NCBI GenBank assembly: GCA_015654695.1 | Contig: JAATGJ010000037.1 | Location: forward strand, 1 to 42,397 | DNA from: Chitinophagales bacterium | GTDB lineage: Bacteria; Bacteroidota; Bacteroidia; Chitinophagales; Chitinophagaceae | Length of the DNA stretch: 42,397 bases | Direction: 5' to 3' | Part shown: in pieces, positions 30,693 to 39,708 of the stretch | Position numbering within the stretch: the first letter of the stretch is position 1 | Layout of the letters: each line of letters starts with the position of its first letter | Made by a program: the position numbers and the translations under genes | The notes under the pieces: generated by a model | Seen by the model: the letters and a program-made list of their open reading frames with translations, nothing else | What the model was told of the DNA's origin: nothing | The model's database searches: none

Positions 30693-33623
30693 ATGTCACA
30701 TGTCACCGGCACTGTGCAGATTCTTGGCGCACCTATAGGAATTGGCCCCAATTTCGGAACCAACACACAAAACTTTACGCCTGCTGCTCCACCTCCACCG
30801 GTAACCCCACCGGGTGGTATCAAGTTTGTCATCCTTCACTTTACCGGTGCCAGCTTTCCAGGCAATAACCGGTTAGAAATTAATCTTGGTTATGATACGG
30901 ATGTTTTCACATCAGCGGATGGTGCTGATTTCTGGACAAGACCGGTTAATGTAAGCGTATTAGCCGGAGGGCAGGTGACTATGAATTATATTGTAAATGG
31001 TGGTGCGGGTGGTGGCGTACAGTTAACTGAATATGGAAGAGGGGAGAGGCATGAAGAACATGAAGCACCACACGACAGCTATTCAAACAGCGACCCTTTT
31101 TTAATCAACGGAAACTACACTGAACCGCAGTATGATCCTTTCTGGTTTTGCACAAGCGGGGGCAATGTGCCACCTAACTGGGAAAATATAGCCTGCCTGC
31201 CCGCAGCAGATGTGCGAAGAACAGTTTCACGTTCTGTATGTATGCTGGTTGGGGCGCATGGCGACCATGTATCCACCTGTTCAGGAACCCTGATCGGCGC
31301 TGACCTGGTTATTATGGCCGCACATTGTATCTCGAACCTTAATGAACTAAAAAGTTTTTCCGCCATTTTTAATTATGAGACCAATTGTGATGGAAGCAAA
31401 CCCGGTGGTTATAACGCCAAATTTTTTAAGGTCATCAAGAGCCTGAATCATGGAACCATCGGATCAGGTGGTTTTCTTGATTATATTATTTTGCAAATAA
31501 AAGTACCGCCCGGTGGCTTAGGCATTCCTCCCATTGAAATGAGAACGAGCTACCCGGCTGCTGGTGAACAGGTATATGGAATACACCACCCAAACGGGGC
31601 TGTGAAAAAAATTTCCAAAAAGCAGGCCCTTGGTTTTGCAACAGTACTTCCTTACACAGATAGTTATGTTCGTGTAAACATTGATGTTTCCGGCGGCAGT
31701 TCCGGCTCAGGTTTGTTTGATATGGCCGGAAAATTTGTAGGTGTTTTATCCAATGGCGGGAGATGCAATCTTGCCTACGCAGCATCGTCTATGATAATAA
31801 ACGATATTGGCACAGCACCGTTACCATCACCTGCCAGGGATGTATATATTGTATTTGACCGTTCGGGAAGTATGACGATGGATGCAGGAACGGACGGTGA
31901 TACCAAACTGATAGAAGCAAAGGATGCAGCAGATCTTTTTGTGAATCTTGTAAAAGCAGGAGCAGGACACCGAGTCGGGCTGGTTTCCTTCAACAATGTG
32001 GCCACACATGATAAGAGCCTGACAACTATAAACGGACCATTTGACAAACAAGCGATAAAAGGGCCTCCCGGTGGAATACAGGCTATCACAGCCGGCGGGA
32101 ATACAAGTATCGGCCATGGATTACAAATAGCTGCTTCCAACTTTCCGGCACCGGGTGCGGGTGTAAACAAACGGACTATATTATTATTGACGGATGGTTT
32201 GCAAAATACACCCCCGATGATAGCCGATATACTTGGAAGCCTTGGCAATACTGATATTGAGGCGATAGGGTTTGGAACAGAAAGCAGCCTGAACGGAAGC
32301 CTGCTTACCAGCCTGGCCCAAACACATAACGGGTTATACGTTCGGGCTGGTGACGGTCTGGACCTTCGCAAGTTTTTTTCCCTCAGCTTTGGAAATATAT
32401 TTGAAACGGGAACCTTACTTGACCCGGAATATGTATTGCCAGCCGGTCAAAATGAAGCGGCCCCCATACCATTTGTTGTATGTGAAGAATCAAGTGTGAC
32501 CATCGTACTTGGATGGGATAAAATGACCGCACCAGTTACTTTCTGGGTTGAAACACCTACCGGTAATAAGATCCCGGCGACGGAGCAACATGCTGAATCA
32601 GCGAGGGGACGTAAATGGCGGTTCATTAAACTGGCGTTGCCCTATAACGGTGAACAAAACGGAACCTGGAAAGTGCATGTAGTACGAGAAAATATAATGG
32701 AAGGTGAGTTTCCAGTGGCGGGACCATCTGTGGCTGTACGGTTCTTTTTAAATGTGACGGTAAAGGATGGCCCGGCCATGCGGCTGATGAACCGGAAAGT
32801 AAAATACTATACAGGAGACACCATTAACCCGCTGGTAGCCATCACCCGGACGGATGGGTTCGTTCCGGCGAACACTACGATAAAATTAATAGTGAAAAAA
32901 CCGGCAGACAGTACCGGAAATATATTGTCGAAAAAGGGATTAAGAACTGTTTCAGATACGGATGGTGATGCTGTTAGCCCTGTTTTTGCGACGCTGCAAT
33001 TCCTGGAAAAAGAACAAGGGAAACCTGTTATCTCCTATGCTGATGAATCTTTTGAACTTTTTGATGACGCCGTGCACGATGACGGAAGCATGGAGCCCGA
33101 TGGGATTTTTGGTAACCCGCTAAAAGATCTTTTGAAGCATGCAGGAAATTATACGTTTCATGCTATTGCTTCCTACGGAGATGGATGCACCGGCAGCCGC
33201 GAGCTTAGCTGGACGGTGCATGCAGAAACAGGTATTGACGGAGGGCAAACTTTAGTTAAAACATATGTAGTAGCCACATTGCCAGATGGCAGAGAACAAG
33301 TGAAAATAGTATTTACTCCCAAAGACAAATTTGGCAACCTGGTGGGACCAGGAAGAGTGGATGGCTTCACCGTGACGGGTGTGCCGGGCAGTACAATAAG
33401 CGGAGGAGTAACTGATAACGGCAATGGTGATTATGAAGTAATAGTTATTCATGACCCATCATCCGGAAACCCCCCGGGAATAGTAATAGGGCAGGATAAT
33501 AAAGCCCCTGTAGTTGTGATACCTCAAAAAGACAGTAAGGATAACCATTGGAAAAAATGGTTCTGGATCTTACTACTACTAATCTTGCTGTTATTGATTG
33601 TACTGGTCGTTATAGTACTTTGA
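30693..33623 (+). CDS. Trypsin-like/vWA protein with a C-terminal membrane anchor
   Basis: 976 residues. A ~170-residue N-terminal region (proline- and glycine-rich, with a beta-type domain) has no signal peptide. A chymotrypsin-fold protease follows, with His211 (MAAHC), Asp263 (LDYIILQI) and Ser337 (GGSSGSGLF), the glutamyl-endopeptidase type of serine motif. A von Willebrand A domain begins at ~385 with an intact MIDAS (Asp389, Ser391, Ser393 in FDRSGSM; LLLTDGL later). Ig-like or filamin-like segments fill ~590-930, and one hydrophobic helix at ~952-976 (FWILLLLILLLLIVLVVIVL) ends the chain as a tail anchor. Trypsin and vWA domains recur in predicted bacterial conflict systems. The absence of a signal peptide suggests a cytosolic protein hung on the inner membrane. 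It converges on the S8/MBL operon. Confidence 0.85.
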   Translation: MSHVTGTVQILGAPIGIGPNFGTNTQNFTPAAPPPPVTPPGGIKFVILHFTGASFPGNNRLEINLGYDTDVFTSADGADFWTRPVNVSVLAGGQVTMNYIVNGGAGGGVQLTEYGRGERHEEHEAPHDSYSNSDPFLINGNYTEPQYDPFWFCTSGGNVPPNWENIACLPAADVRRTVSRSVCMLVGAHGDHVSTCSGTLIGADLVIMAAHCISNLNELKSFSAIFNYETNCDGSKPGGYNAKFFKVIKSLNHGTIGSGGFLDYIILQIKVPPGGLGIPPIEMRTSYPAAGEQVYGIHHPNGAVKKISKKQALGFATVLPYTDSYVRVNIDVSGGSSGSGLFDMAGKFVGVLSNGGRCNLAYAASSMIINDIGTAPLPSPARDVYIVFDRSGSMTMDAGTDGDTKLIEAKDAADLFVNLVKAGAGHRVGLVSFNNVATHDKSLTTINGPFDKQAIKGPPGGIQAITAGGNTSIGHGLQIAASNFPAPGAGVNKRTILLLTDGLQNTPPMIADILGSLGNTDIEAIGFGTESSLNGSLLTSLAQTHNGLYVRAGDGLDLRKFFSLSFGNIFETGTLLDPEYVLPAGQNEAAPIPFVVCEESSVTIVLGWDKMTAPVTFWVETPTGNKIPATEQHAESARGRKWRFIKLALPYNGEQNGTWKVHVVRENIMEGEFPVAGPSVAVRFFLNVTVKDGPAMRLMNRKVKYYTGDTINPLVAITRTDGFVPANTTIKLIVKKPADSTGNILSKKGLRTVSDTDGDAVSPVFATLQFLEKEQGKPVISYADESFELFDDAVHDDGSMEPDGIFGNPLKDLLKHAGNYTFHAIASYGDGCTGSRELSWTVHAETGIDGGQTLVKTYVVATLPDGREQVKIVFTPKDKFGNLVGPGRVDGFTVTGVPGSTISGGVTDNGNGDYEVIVIHDPSSGNPPGIVIGQDNKAPVVVIPQKDSKDNHWKKWFWILLLLILLLLIVLVVIVL

Positions 33624-33931
33624 GAAAGATCCGTTATTAATGCAATCAGGAAAGCAAGGGCCAAATTTATGCCAACAAGAAACATCAGAATATTGGTTTG
33701 AAACCAACGGCATATATGCGGCGAAGTCAGAGACTTCGCATTAATAGCGGCGAGCATACCTGGTGAAAACTATTCTCTGCATTTTTTGCTTGCTTGCAGA
33801 CGCTGCGCCTGAAGAAATGTGGGTGCTGCAGGAGCGGTTGAGTACCGTTGCAGATTTGGTTTCCCGTAATAAAATTAAGCTAGCCAGCTTTTTCATTCAA
33901 GTTTGTCGTTTTGGATGGCATTTATATAATA
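33624..33931. other. Convergent intergenic region with a strong hairpin
   Basis: GCGAAGTC (33721-33728) and GACTTCGC (33732-33739) form a perfect 8-bp stem with a 3-base loop, between genes that converge. There is no T-run, so it is at best a weak bidirectional terminator. A GTG-started frame at 33763-33942 (59 codons) overlaps the MBL stop and has no support. Nothing else is recognisable. Confidence 0.4.
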
Positions 33932-35128
33932 TCAATATGTAACTTTTTCCCCTAAATTAATTATAAATGGAGGGTCTTCGTCTATAAGAAATTTTACTTT
34001 CAGCGTGGAGCCGGAGTCTTCCACTTTATCCAGGAAGGCCTGTATTTTTTCTCCCAGTTCTCTCTTTCCTGTTTTATTCGTTAAATATAATGTTCCTTCC
34101 AGCACATTGTCAGCAATAAAGTCCAGTACTTCCTTGTCGGGGTTGTCATTGGACCCATCTGCAGAAATAACATAGTGGTCAGCAGTTAACCGCTGAAAGA
34201 AATTTTCACGGATATTGGCTTTGCTTCCATGATGTGGTAGTTTTATAACGTTGACATGCAAGGTGCCGCCTGGTTCAATCAATTCCTTTTCTTCTAAGGC
34301 TTTGAGAATATCATCTGTCCTTCCGTCCCCCGTTAACAGTATTGTTTTATCGTCCATTTTCGCCAGACACACAATGCTTGATACGTTAAAAGGCGAAGAA
34401 TCCCACCTAAGAACTGATGCAGGAGTAATTGAGTCATCACCTCCGTCCAATAAAACCTGGAGATCCTCATCCCACTGTTTTTGTAAAGATTTCAAACGCT
34501 TTTCACCCGGGCACAGCACGGTTAAATGGAGATCCTGATCCCAGGGTACTTCAGATTTTTCATTATCACCACGAATGAGAATGGCGTCTGAATCTTCCAA
34601 CGCTTCAAACGGCTGGTTAATGGAAACTGTAAGTATGTTTGCATCTGAAGTTAATTGCCTGCCCTGCCCGGTAGTTGCAATGACTGCCTGTATATCAGGA
34701 TGAGCTGCTTCTATTTCAGGCATATTCAGAGAGGAAATTGATACGGGATCTGACGATGCAGCAATAGATGCAATTCCCGGAAGCTGGACATTTCCAATGA
34801 TATCATCGAACGTGTTTACCCAAAGGTTTTTTAATTTAAATGCAGCAGTTTGGCCTGGTTGATTTTGCTCCACTGTATCAGCAAATAATTCGCACACCCC
34901 GTTTATATGATCATCATCGAGGTGGCTTACCATGACCATCTCAATCCGCAATGTAGTAGATGGATCTAAGTTCTCCCGGATTTCTTCGAGCCTCGGTTTA
35001 AGAGACAGGCTATAAATATCTTTAGGGCCACCATCTACCACGATCAGTTTAGGGCTGGTTGTTTTTCCATAATGCAGCAGCAGGGCATCGCCATGATGCG
35101 CCTGAAGGATTTCTAAACTAAAAATCAT
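33932..35128 (-). CDS. ComEC/Rec2-like metallo-beta-lactamase-fold hydrolase
   Basis: 398 residues, soluble. The MBL metal motif is HLDDDHING (His69, Asp71, Asp73, His74). Later motifs are LLTGDGR and VIKLPHHGSKANI, the latter characteristic of the ComEC-type MBL branch; the N-terminus (EILQAHHGDALLLHYG) also matches this branch. Standalone members are predicted phosphodiesterases or nucleases acting on nucleic acid or a nucleotide. It is the last gene of the operon, 39 bases after the subtilisin gene. MBL domains of this branch are frequently paired with proteases in predicted bacterial conflict systems; substrate unknown. Confidence 0.85.
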   Translation of the reverse strand: MIFSLEILQAHHGDALLLHYGKTTSPKLIVVDGGPKDIYSLSLKPRLEEIRENLDPSTTLRIEMVMVSHLDDDHINGVCELFADTVEQNQPGQTAAFKLKNLWVNTFDDIIGNVQLPGIASIAASSDPVSISSLNMPEIEAAHPDIQAVIATTGQGRQLTSDANILTVSINQPFEALEDSDAILIRGDNEKSEVPWDQDLHLTVLCPGEKRLKSLQKQWDEDLQVLLDGGDDSITPASVLRWDSSPFNVSSIVCLAKMDDKTILLTGDGRTDDILKALEEKELIEPGGTLHVNVIKLPHHGSKANIRENFFQRLTADHYVISADGSNDNPDKEVLDFIADNVLEGTLYLTNKTGKRELGEKIQAFLDKVEDSGSTLKVKFLIDEDPPFIINLGEKVTY

Positions 35129-35167
35129 ATGTATACATTTAATTGTTCTACAAATAAATCAGTATCA

Positions 35168-36991
35168 TTATACGGATTGGATAGCCCGAAGCACATCCAA
35201 CATCCCGCAACCCTGAAAATATTTTTCTCTCCCCAGATCGGTAGCGCTTTTGCAAAGGATTTCTTTTATTTTTTTAGGCCTTCCGATCAGTTCATTATGT
35301 TTCGCCATAATCAATGCCGCCGCACCGGAAACATGCGGGGCTGCCATCGAAGTGCCATCCATGCGTTCTGACGAATCGCCAAAACCAGCAGAAACAATTT
35401 TTTCTCCCGGCGCCACCAGATCAGGTTTCATCCTACCATCCCCGGTTGGACCTTTACTGGAAAAGTAAGACACACCATAACTATGGGCCCGGCTGCGATG
35501 TGTTGCGCCAACTGTAATCACATTTTCTGCATTACCAGGATCAGTAATATTCACCGTGCGGAAACCCTGCACTTCTCCGTATTCTTTGGATCTGAAAAAT
35601 GCCTGCCCCTGGTTACCTGCACATGCTACCACCACGGTGCCTTCTGCGACTAACCGTTCACAAGCATCACATACGGGAGTCTGCCCACAGGCATAACTAT
35701 CCACTTCATGTTTCATGGATAAACTCAGATTGATACCATGTATCACCAAACCGTCCCGCTGGCTATTCATCCAGCGAACAAACTGGATAGCGGCGAGGAT
35801 ATTAAATTCATCACCTCTTCCCTGGTCGCTCATCACCCTTAAATCATATAACCGGATTCCCGGGCACATACCTATTAGTTTTCGCCCGTCTGAAGATCTT
35901 TCCATATCTGCAGCAATGATACCTGCTACATGAGAGCCGTGTTTATGCGCAGGCGATCTGTATTCAACTATATTGTGCGGAATTCTCAGCAACGGGCCAA
36001 TCACTGTCCAATCCAGTTGCCGGCCTTTCTTCATATCAGCGTACAAGTCGGTGATATAATCATTTACCTGCCGCTCTGTTAATTGCTGGTCGGTGTCATC
36101 AGAAGTATCACCAAGAAGATATCTTAAATTTGTAACACGATTGGGGTTGATTAATGTTTCTGATAAAATTTGCCTGAATTTTGTGAAATCATAGGTTGCG
36201 ATAACCCTTGTGTGATTGGAGAACCTGTCTTCTTTTTGGCCTAAAGCATCGGGATAAAAATCATTCGTTGCAGGGTCTTTTGACCGGAATGCCCTGTGAG
36301 TAATATCTATTCCCGTATCCAGCACCGCCCATACAATATTGGAGGCATCAATATCAAACAACCTCCTGCTGGCGTCGGCTTTGGTCGCAGGCACCGATTC
36401 TTCAATGGATAGGGTGGCTTGCCTGTTGCGGCTGATTGACCACAGTGTTGGTGGTTCAGCCGAAGGTTCCGCTCTTTCCCTAATTCGCGCCAGATATGTG
36501 GTTCCTAACTGTTCAAATAAAAGTATGGCAGCTTCGAATGTAAATTGTTCTTCTTTAAAATCCCCGTTACGTTCAAATATAAATGCACCTACCAGGCGTT
36601 TAAGCCACTGGAAATCGTCAGTTGATCTATCGTTTTTTACCAGATAATTTTTCCACCATTTCGTGAGTGGTAAAACAAACGAGATCATTTCTTCAAACGT
36701 CAGTTTCGCCACTACGGTATCTCCATTACTTGCCACATCTACCCCGGAATCAAATAAAATATTTTGGTTTTCAAAATTCAATTGATCCAATAACTTTTTT
36801 AAGAGCAGCGCAGCAGAGGCTTGCCGGTGAGGCGTAAGAATCAGATCAAGCCTGTATGAATCAAGCTGTGCAATATTTTCAAAATAGTCCATCCAAACAT
36901 CGGGGTACACGGGTGAATCCTGTGTAAACCTTGGGTTGTTATCAACCTGCTTAAAAATCAGTTGCCCGATTATTTTACTGTCAATTTTCAT
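35168..36991 (-). CDS. Cytosolic subtilisin-like (S8) serine protease
   Basis: 607 residues. No signal peptide or propeptide-like secretion signal (starts MKIDSKIIGQLIFKQ). Residues ~1-215 form an unknown N-terminal domain. The S8 domain spans ~215-607 with Asp225 (VLDTGID), His351 (KHGSHVAG), oxyanion Asn in VACAGNQG and Ser548 (GTSMAAPHVSG). An insertion of ~70 residues with a predicted helical part (NRVTNLRYLLGDTSDDTDQQ) lies between Asp and His motifs. An intracellular subtilase with its own sensor-like N-terminus fits a regulated effector protease. It lies between the interrupted zinc-ribbon gene and the MBL gene in one operon. Confidence 0.9.
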   Translation of the reverse strand: MKIDSKIIGQLIFKQVDNNPRFTQDSPVYPDVWMDYFENIAQLDSYRLDLILTPHRQASAALLLKKLLDQLNFENQNILFDSGVDVASNGDTVVAKLTFEEMISFVLPLTKWWKNYLVKNDRSTDDFQWLKRLVGAFIFERNGDFKEEQFTFEAAILLFEQLGTTYLARIRERAEPSAEPPTLWSISRNRQATLSIEESVPATKADASRRLFDIDASNIVWAVLDTGIDITHRAFRSKDPATNDFYPDALGQKEDRFSNHTRVIATYDFTKFRQILSETLINPNRVTNLRYLLGDTSDDTDQQLTERQVNDYITDLYADMKKGRQLDWTVIGPLLRIPHNIVEYRSPAHKHGSHVAGIIAADMERSSDGRKLIGMCPGIRLYDLRVMSDQGRGDEFNILAAIQFVRWMNSQRDGLVIHGINLSLSMKHEVDSYACGQTPVCDACERLVAEGTVVVACAGNQGQAFFRSKEYGEVQGFRTVNITDPGNAENVITVGATHRSRAHSYGVSYFSSKGPTGDGRMKPDLVAPGEKIVSAGFGDSSERMDGTSMAAPHVSGAAALIMAKHNELIGRPKKIKEILCKSATDLGREKYFQGCGMLDVLRAIQSV

Positions 36992-37064
36992 TTTGTTTTT
37001 CTCATTTTTTCCAGACTTCGCCTATTTTTTTCATTGTATGCTTTTGTTTACAACCAGGGCATTT

Positions 37065-37208
37065 TTAATGATCATCCCAACAGCCAGTTGCGCCAACGCC
37101 GAAAATACCATCGTAATAGCAGGCAATCCTGCCACAATTAGTACATTTATAAATATCCAATCCTGTTTTTGTCCTTCCGCAATGCGGGCAACCTGAATAA
37201 CGTGACAT
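37065..37208 (-). pseudogene. Zinc-ribbon small protein, probably interrupted by a stop
   Basis: The frame starts at ATG 37208 and reads 47 residues with CPHC (7-10), CTNC (22-25), Cys30 and Cys43, ending WDDH at a TAA (37065-37067). The same frame continues after the stop with KCPGCKQKHTMKKIGEVWKK to a TGA at 37002, supplying a further CPGC knuckle. The reading suggests one ~68-residue zinc protein with an internal stop, or a short functional form. It lies 32 bases after the upstream zinc-finger gene and 10 bases (from the second stop) before the subtilisin gene. It could also be a sequencing error at one base. Confidence 0.45.
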
Positions 37209-37240
37209 AGCTGATGATTATATTTTGCCTGATTGCTTTT

Positions 37241-37459
37241 CTACCGAAATTTGTCAGCACATTTCTTACAGACAAAATGGTCTCCAACTTTTTTACCATG
37301 ATGCTTACAAGTAGGTCTCTTACAGGATACACAATCATCGTAAGCGGGGTTACTACACATCTGACATTGTTGCCCCATCACCACATCCTGTAATTCATCG
37401 GTGGTTACATGAATTAAACCATGATTATTTCCCTCCATTGACTTTGTAATCGGTATCAT
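37241..37459 (-). CDS. Small cysteine-rich zinc-finger protein
   Basis: 72 residues (65 if the internal ATG is used). Ligand candidates are Cys32, Cys35, Cys43, Cys46, Cys51, His53, His54, Cys64 and Cys67 in CQMCSNPAYDDCVSC, CKHH and CKKC. This pattern recalls compact B-box-like or LIM-like double zinc knuckles. No membrane segment. It lies 29 bases downstream of the J-domain gene and is probably an adaptor for protein binding. Family uncertain. Confidence 0.65.
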   Translation of the reverse strand: MIPITKSMEGNNHGLIHVTTDELQDVVMGQQCQMCSNPAYDDCVSCKRPTCKHHGKKVGDHFVCKKCADKFR

Positions 37460-37488
37460 CGCTTTTTATTTTGATCGTTCAATTACCT

Positions 37489-39330
37489 TTAATGAATTTC
37501 CTCTCTTCCGGTCTCCGTTGAAACTTTGACTCCATACAAGGACTTGTTTTTTTTCTGCAGTGAATGCAGGTTTGCTGCACATTCTTCCCGGCTAGTAAAA
37601 GGCCCTAAAAATGTTGTGTAAAATTGCTTACCACTTAAAGAAGGGTAATCAGGAATCCATAAATAGCCTGCATTGGCATTTCCTGCTGATTTCATTTTCT
37701 CCATTGCATTTATGGCATCATTTTCATTGACGTAGGATGCTGTTACGATAATATAGCAAGGGCCGGCGTAGACAAACTTTTCACTTGCATTTTTTGTTGG
37801 GTTGGTGGTGAGAGGGACAGGCTCATTTGCACTGATGTTGTTTTCAGCTTCCGTTTTTGCTTTTTCAATACGCTTTAAAAGCATGGCATTTTTCTTTTCT
37901 ATTTCAGTAAGATATGTATTTACCTCTGCATACTGCGGCTTATACCAGTCCTGAAGATTGAAGTATTGTTTCATCTCCTCATTGGTAAACAGTAATCCAT
38001 GTCTTGCATAAATCTCATTGCGCAAAATTTTCAGATCATATTGATTCATTGACTCCAATTCCTCCACAGTCAATATTCTTTGCGATCCTTGCGGATATTT
38101 GCCGGGAACTGATAACAAGATATCACCCTGAACCAACTCTGTTGCTTTAGAACTCTTATTAAAAAAAAGGAAATAAATGCCTAAACTCAAACCTATAACC
38201 AATATGCAGGCAATAGCGATTCCCGCAAATTTATTTTCTGAAACCTGTTGCTTTGGAGTGGCATTTGTATAAGTACCTGTCGCTTTCTCTGTACCGTTTT
38301 GCCCTTTGTCCTGCGGAGGTTTCTCTGAAGTTGCAGAGTAAGAGGTATGCCTGCTATTATCGTTAGTATTTGCTTTTACATCTGATAATTCCGAGTATAT
38401 ATAAGAAAGGTGAAATAATTCATCTCTAGTCATCTGGTCCGGGTTGTTATTTATCAATTGTTCAATATACCAATCGGCTGCATCCGCATAGTAGTTGACT
38501 TTCTTTTTTACAATCCCCAGCACTTTATGGCCAACTATTGCTTTCGCAAGTTCATATAATGGGAATAAAAGAACGTACTTAATTAGTTTAGCAAACAGAA
38601 CTGGAATTCTCACCAGCAATAAAACCCAGGGTTTAGTGGAATTCTGCCCCTGCTCTTCCGCCCAATGGTAGATCCCCAAACCAAAATTTATGAACCTGAA
38701 AATAATATCCTGACCCGCATGTGGAAACCAAAATCTGGAAAGAGGCAAAAATCCAATAATACATGATAAAGCCTGAACTGCCCAGATGATACTGACAATT
38801 ACACCTAATGTTGGGTTGATCAGACTTCCAATTGCAGTTAAAAGACCTAAACTTACCAAACCATAAAAGAAAGAAACAACGGAAAGCATTGCGATATCTT
38901 CTTTGAAATCTTCACTCAGCATATCTTTTAGTTTAAACCCATCACTTAACACAACTTCCTTCTCTTCCCATTTATATTTCCTTTCCCGGATGATACTCCA
39001 CAATTCCCTGAGCGTTTGCTGAATGTTCCTTGCATTTTTCCTTATTATTTCTTCGGGTTCTTCATAAACCGTTTTACATGTTTGGGTGAACGCTTCACCA
39101 GCATGATAGGTTCCCTGCAAGAAAGCAGCTATTAACTGGCACGCTTCTTCAATTCTTTGAAACTTCCCTGTATATTCTTTTGTGATTTTCGGGTCGTTCA
39201 GATGTGTAACCCTGTCCGGATGCCATCTTTTTTTGGCCTTCTTTTCAATTGACGGAATATCCTGAATGGCTACTTTACTTATATCTGAGATTTCCAGAAG
39301 TTCAATTGCAAAATCGAAACTCATTTCCAT
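37489..39330 (-). CDS. Membrane protein with J-like, YARHG and SPOR domains
   Basis: 613 residues. Residues ~5-75 resemble a J domain, with HPD at 37-39 (RWHPDRV), which would recruit an Hsp70. Hydrophobic segments follow at ~145-205 and ~235-270, then a low-complexity stretch and another TM at ~370-392 (AIACILVIGLSLGIYFLFF). A YARHG domain (LRNEIYARHGLLFTNEEM) lies near 435-470, and a SPOR-like repeat (YIIVTASYVNENDAINAMEKM, FLGPFTSREECAANL) at ~525-605. YARHG and SPOR are usually extracytoplasmic, with SPOR binding denuded peptidoglycan, so the protein may couple envelope state to a cytosolic chaperone or protease. First gene of the five-gene operon. J domain moderate; YARHG and SPOR good. 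Confidence 0.75.
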   Translation of the reverse strand: MEMSFDFAIELLEISDISKVAIQDIPSIEKKAKKRWHPDRVTHLNDPKITKEYTGKFQRIEEACQLIAAFLQGTYHAGEAFTQTCKTVYEEPEEIIRKNARNIQQTLRELWSIIRERKYKWEEKEVVLSDGFKLKDMLSEDFKEDIAMLSVVSFFYGLVSLGLLTAIGSLINPTLGVIVSIIWAVQALSCIIGFLPLSRFWFPHAGQDIIFRFINFGLGIYHWAEEQGQNSTKPWVLLLVRIPVLFAKLIKYVLLFPLYELAKAIVGHKVLGIVKKKVNYYADAADWYIEQLINNNPDQMTRDELFHLSYIYSELSDVKANTNDNSRHTSYSATSEKPPQDKGQNGTEKATGTYTNATPKQQVSENKFAGIAIACILVIGLSLGIYFLFFNKSSKATELVQGDILLSVPGKYPQGSQRILTVEELESMNQYDLKILRNEIYARHGLLFTNEEMKQYFNLQDWYKPQYAEVNTYLTEIEKKNAMLLKRIEKAKTEAENNISANEPVPLTTNPTKNASEKFVYAGPCYIIVTASYVNENDAINAMEKMKSAGNANAGYLWIPDYPSLSGKQFYTTFLGPFTSREECAANLHSLQKKNKSLYGVKVSTETGREEIH

Positions 39331-39573
39331 AAATATTCATTTTGGGAATGTGATAAAGTTTCTTTTTAAAAAGCCAATTCGAATTGTTGGATGAAGCCTG
39401 TCATTTTCCTTACTGCTTAGTTCAGTCAATCATAATGTTGCCTGTCCGCCCTGGCGATACTTCTGTTAAATTATCCTAATTGTTTTGGTAAGGTAATGGA
39501 AGAGTTTTCGAAGCTAACTCACTTGGAAAGAAGAATATAAATTTAAAAATATTTTTTGGTTTAGTGTAACGTT

Positions 39574-39606
39574 TTTTCACCCTCTCCAATACCGTGTTTT
39601 CACCCT
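39574..39606. repeat. 23-bp-spaced direct repeat in intergenic region
   Basis: TTTTCACCCT occurs at 39574-39583 and 39597-39606 with partly matching flanks (CGT before; pyrimidine-rich then AA after). The intergenic stretch 39331-39708 holds no gene, and no clear -7 box was found. The repeats may be regulator sites for the operon starting at 39330 (inference). Confidence 0.4.
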
Positions 39607-39708
39607 TTTTAACCAGCATCTGCCTAATGATGTTATCTTTCGAACACGGATAGGGTAGTTCTAGTGCAAATTTCTATGTTTTTGTAAAAGGTGATAAATA
39701 AAACAATA

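Noticed and set aside
33763-33942. GTG-started 59-codon frame before the MBL stop
   Set aside because: It overlaps the 3' end of the MBL gene, has no recognisable motif or ribosome-binding site, and its composition gives no support.
39331-39708. Fourth copy of the ATACCC palindrome before the J-domain operon
   Set aside because: The stretch was checked for the 18-mer on both strands; only loosely similar sequences were found, so the S8/MBL operon is not placed in that regulon.
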